This document shows positions 5,955 to 6,701 of a stretch of DNA of 6,701 nucleotides, piece by piece. The DNA is from an uncultured Ruminococcus sp. (lineage in GTDB: Bacteria > Bacillota > Clostridia > Oscillospirales > Ruminococcaceae), in assembly GCA_947174625.1 (NCBI GenBank), contig CAMWJT010000071.1, forward strand, positions 1 to 6,701. The letters are read 5' to 3'. Numbering within the stretch: the stretch's first letter is position 1; each line of letters opens with the position of its first letter. The notes beneath the pieces are model-generated. The model was not told the origin of the DNA and made no database searches. It saw only the letters and a program-made list of their open reading frames with translations. The translations under genes and the position numbers were made by a program.

Positions 5955-6701
5955 CAGAATTGATCAGAAATTCACAGAGCTGAAAAGCCAGAACAGGAAA
6001 GCACTCATCACATACATCGCTGCAGGAGACGGCGGTTATGATCTCACAGAACAGGCAGTTCTTGCTATGGAGCAGAACGGTGCGGATATTGTAGAAATCG
6101 GCGTGCCGTTCTCTGATCCGATTGCAGAAGGTCCTGTGATCCAGGCGGCAAGTCTCCGGGCAATCCGGGATTATCATACAACGCTCAAGGGTGTGTTTGC
6201 ACTTGTGGAAAAGCTCCGGACAAAGACGGATATGCCGTTATTATTAATGCTCTATGCAAACACGATTTTCAGAACGGGGACAGATTATTTCTTTGAGAAA
6301 TGCCGTCAGGTTGGCATTGACGGTGTGATTGTCCCGGATCTGCCGTTTGAAGAACATGATGAATTCCAGGATGCCGCTGAGAGAAACGGTGTTTATAATA
6401 TCAGTTTAGTCACACCGGCATCCACCGGAAGAATTGCAAAAATTGCATCCCAGGCACAAGGCTTCTTATATTGTGTGTCTTCCGTGGGCGTAACGGGCAT
6501 GAGAGACCAGTTTGACACGGATTTTGACGCATTTTTCAGTGAGATTGCAAATTCTGCCAAAATTCCGTATTGTGTGGGCTTCGGCATCCGTGACGGAAAG
6601 ACGGCGCACAAAATGAGTACTTATTGTGATGGTGTGATTGTCGGCAGTGCGGTTGTCAATCAGATCGGCGAACATGGACAGGATGCTGTACCAGGTATTG
6701 C
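5947..6701 (+). CDS. trpA: Tryptophan synthase alpha subunit (TrpA), 3'-truncated by the window edge
   Basis: TIM-barrel subunit that cleaves indole-3-glycerol phosphate to indole and glyceraldehyde 3-phosphate and channels indole to TrpB. My translation gives 251 uninterrupted codons to the window edge; the family usually ends near 255-270, so only a short C-terminal piece is missing. Motifs: LITYIAAGD (20-28); VEIGVPFSDP (49-58) with catalytic Glu50 (Salmonella Glu49); IAEGPVIQ (59-66), where Glu61 stands in the place of Salmonella catalytic Asp60; LYANTIFRTG (102-111); GVIVPDLPFEE (126-136); the loop segment VGVTGMR (180-186); and phosphate-site elements VGFGIRDGK (210-218) and VGSAVV (232-237). 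The start ATG has AGAGGAG 9 nt upstream and overlaps the trpB end by 8 nt. No tryptophan is present in the visible chain. The Asp-to-Glu exchange is conservative and I expect an active enzyme. Confidence 0.97.
   Translation, partial: MPNRIDQKFTELKSQNRKALITYIAAGDGGYDLTEQAVLAMEQNGADIVEIGVPFSDPIAEGPVIQAASLRAIRDYHTTLKGVFALVEKLRTKTDMPLLLMLYANTIFRTGTDYFFEKCRQVGIDGVIVPDLPFEEHDEFQDAAERNGVYNISLVTPASTGRIAKIASQAQGFLYCVSSVGVTGMRDQFDTDFDAFFSEIANSAKIPYCVGFGIRDGKTAHKMSTYCDGVIVGSAVVNQIGEHGQDAVPGI

Noticed and set aside
3987..6175. A 13-nt string (AATCCGGGATTAT) shared between trpF and trpA
   Set aside because: Both copies are in frame and encode Ile/Arg-Asp-Tyr type stretches using the same preferred codons. 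There are only two copies, so this is coincidence of codon use and not a repeat element.
1..6701. CRISPR array, tRNA, rRNA, insertion sequence, T-box or trp leader
   Set aside because: Nothing of the kind is visible. Coding sequence fills the window except for 46 nt, and the operon leader, where a T-box or attenuator would sit, lies upstream of position 1.

Overview
The window is a compact tryptophan biosynthesis operon read entirely on the + strand, cut at both ends: trpE (5' end missing) - trpG·trpD fusion - trpC - trpF - small cupin gene - trpB - trpA (3' end missing). Every enzyme from chorismate to tryptophan is represented, and each catalytic domain keeps its diagnostic motifs with no frameshift or internal stop. 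The only gene that is not a known pathway enzyme is the 104-residue cupin between trpF and trpB.

The organism is a bacterium, most likely a Bacillota member and probably a clostridium of the gut type. This is inferred from strong AGGAG/GGGAGG-type ribosome binding sites before most genes, moderate GC (roughly mid-40s percent by eye), and the flavour of the proteins (KICGIRR and SSSVETD in TrpF, YANTIFRTG and PFSDPIAEGP in TrpA). The genus cannot be fixed from this sequence alone.

Layout: positions 1-1370 hold trpE, lacking roughly its first 40 codons. Positions 1367-2989 hold trpGD, a glutaminase plus anthranilate phosphoribosyltransferase in one chain. trpC is at 2997-3788, trpF at 3785-4423, the cupin at 4413-4727, trpB at 4767-5954 and trpA at 5947-6701, lacking its last few codons. 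Four junctions are overlaps (4, 4, 11 and 8 nt), one is a 7-nt gap, and only the cupin-trpB junction has a real spacer (39 nt). This packing implies one mRNA and translational coupling. The promoter, any leader or attenuator, and the terminator lie outside the window.

How the genes work together: the TrpG domain supplies ammonia from glutamine to TrpE, which makes anthranilate. The TrpD domain of the same TrpGD chain adds phosphoribose from PRPP, TrpF isomerises the product, TrpC closes the indole ring, and TrpA/TrpB split indole-3-glycerol phosphate and condense indole with serine. TrpE retains both sequence elements associated with tryptophan feedback inhibition.

Points worth a second look are the cupin embedded in the operon and its all-histidine metal motif; the GD fusion without a CF fusion; the complete absence of GGCC and CGCG against a large excess of CCGG; and the very low tryptophan content of the encoded proteins.
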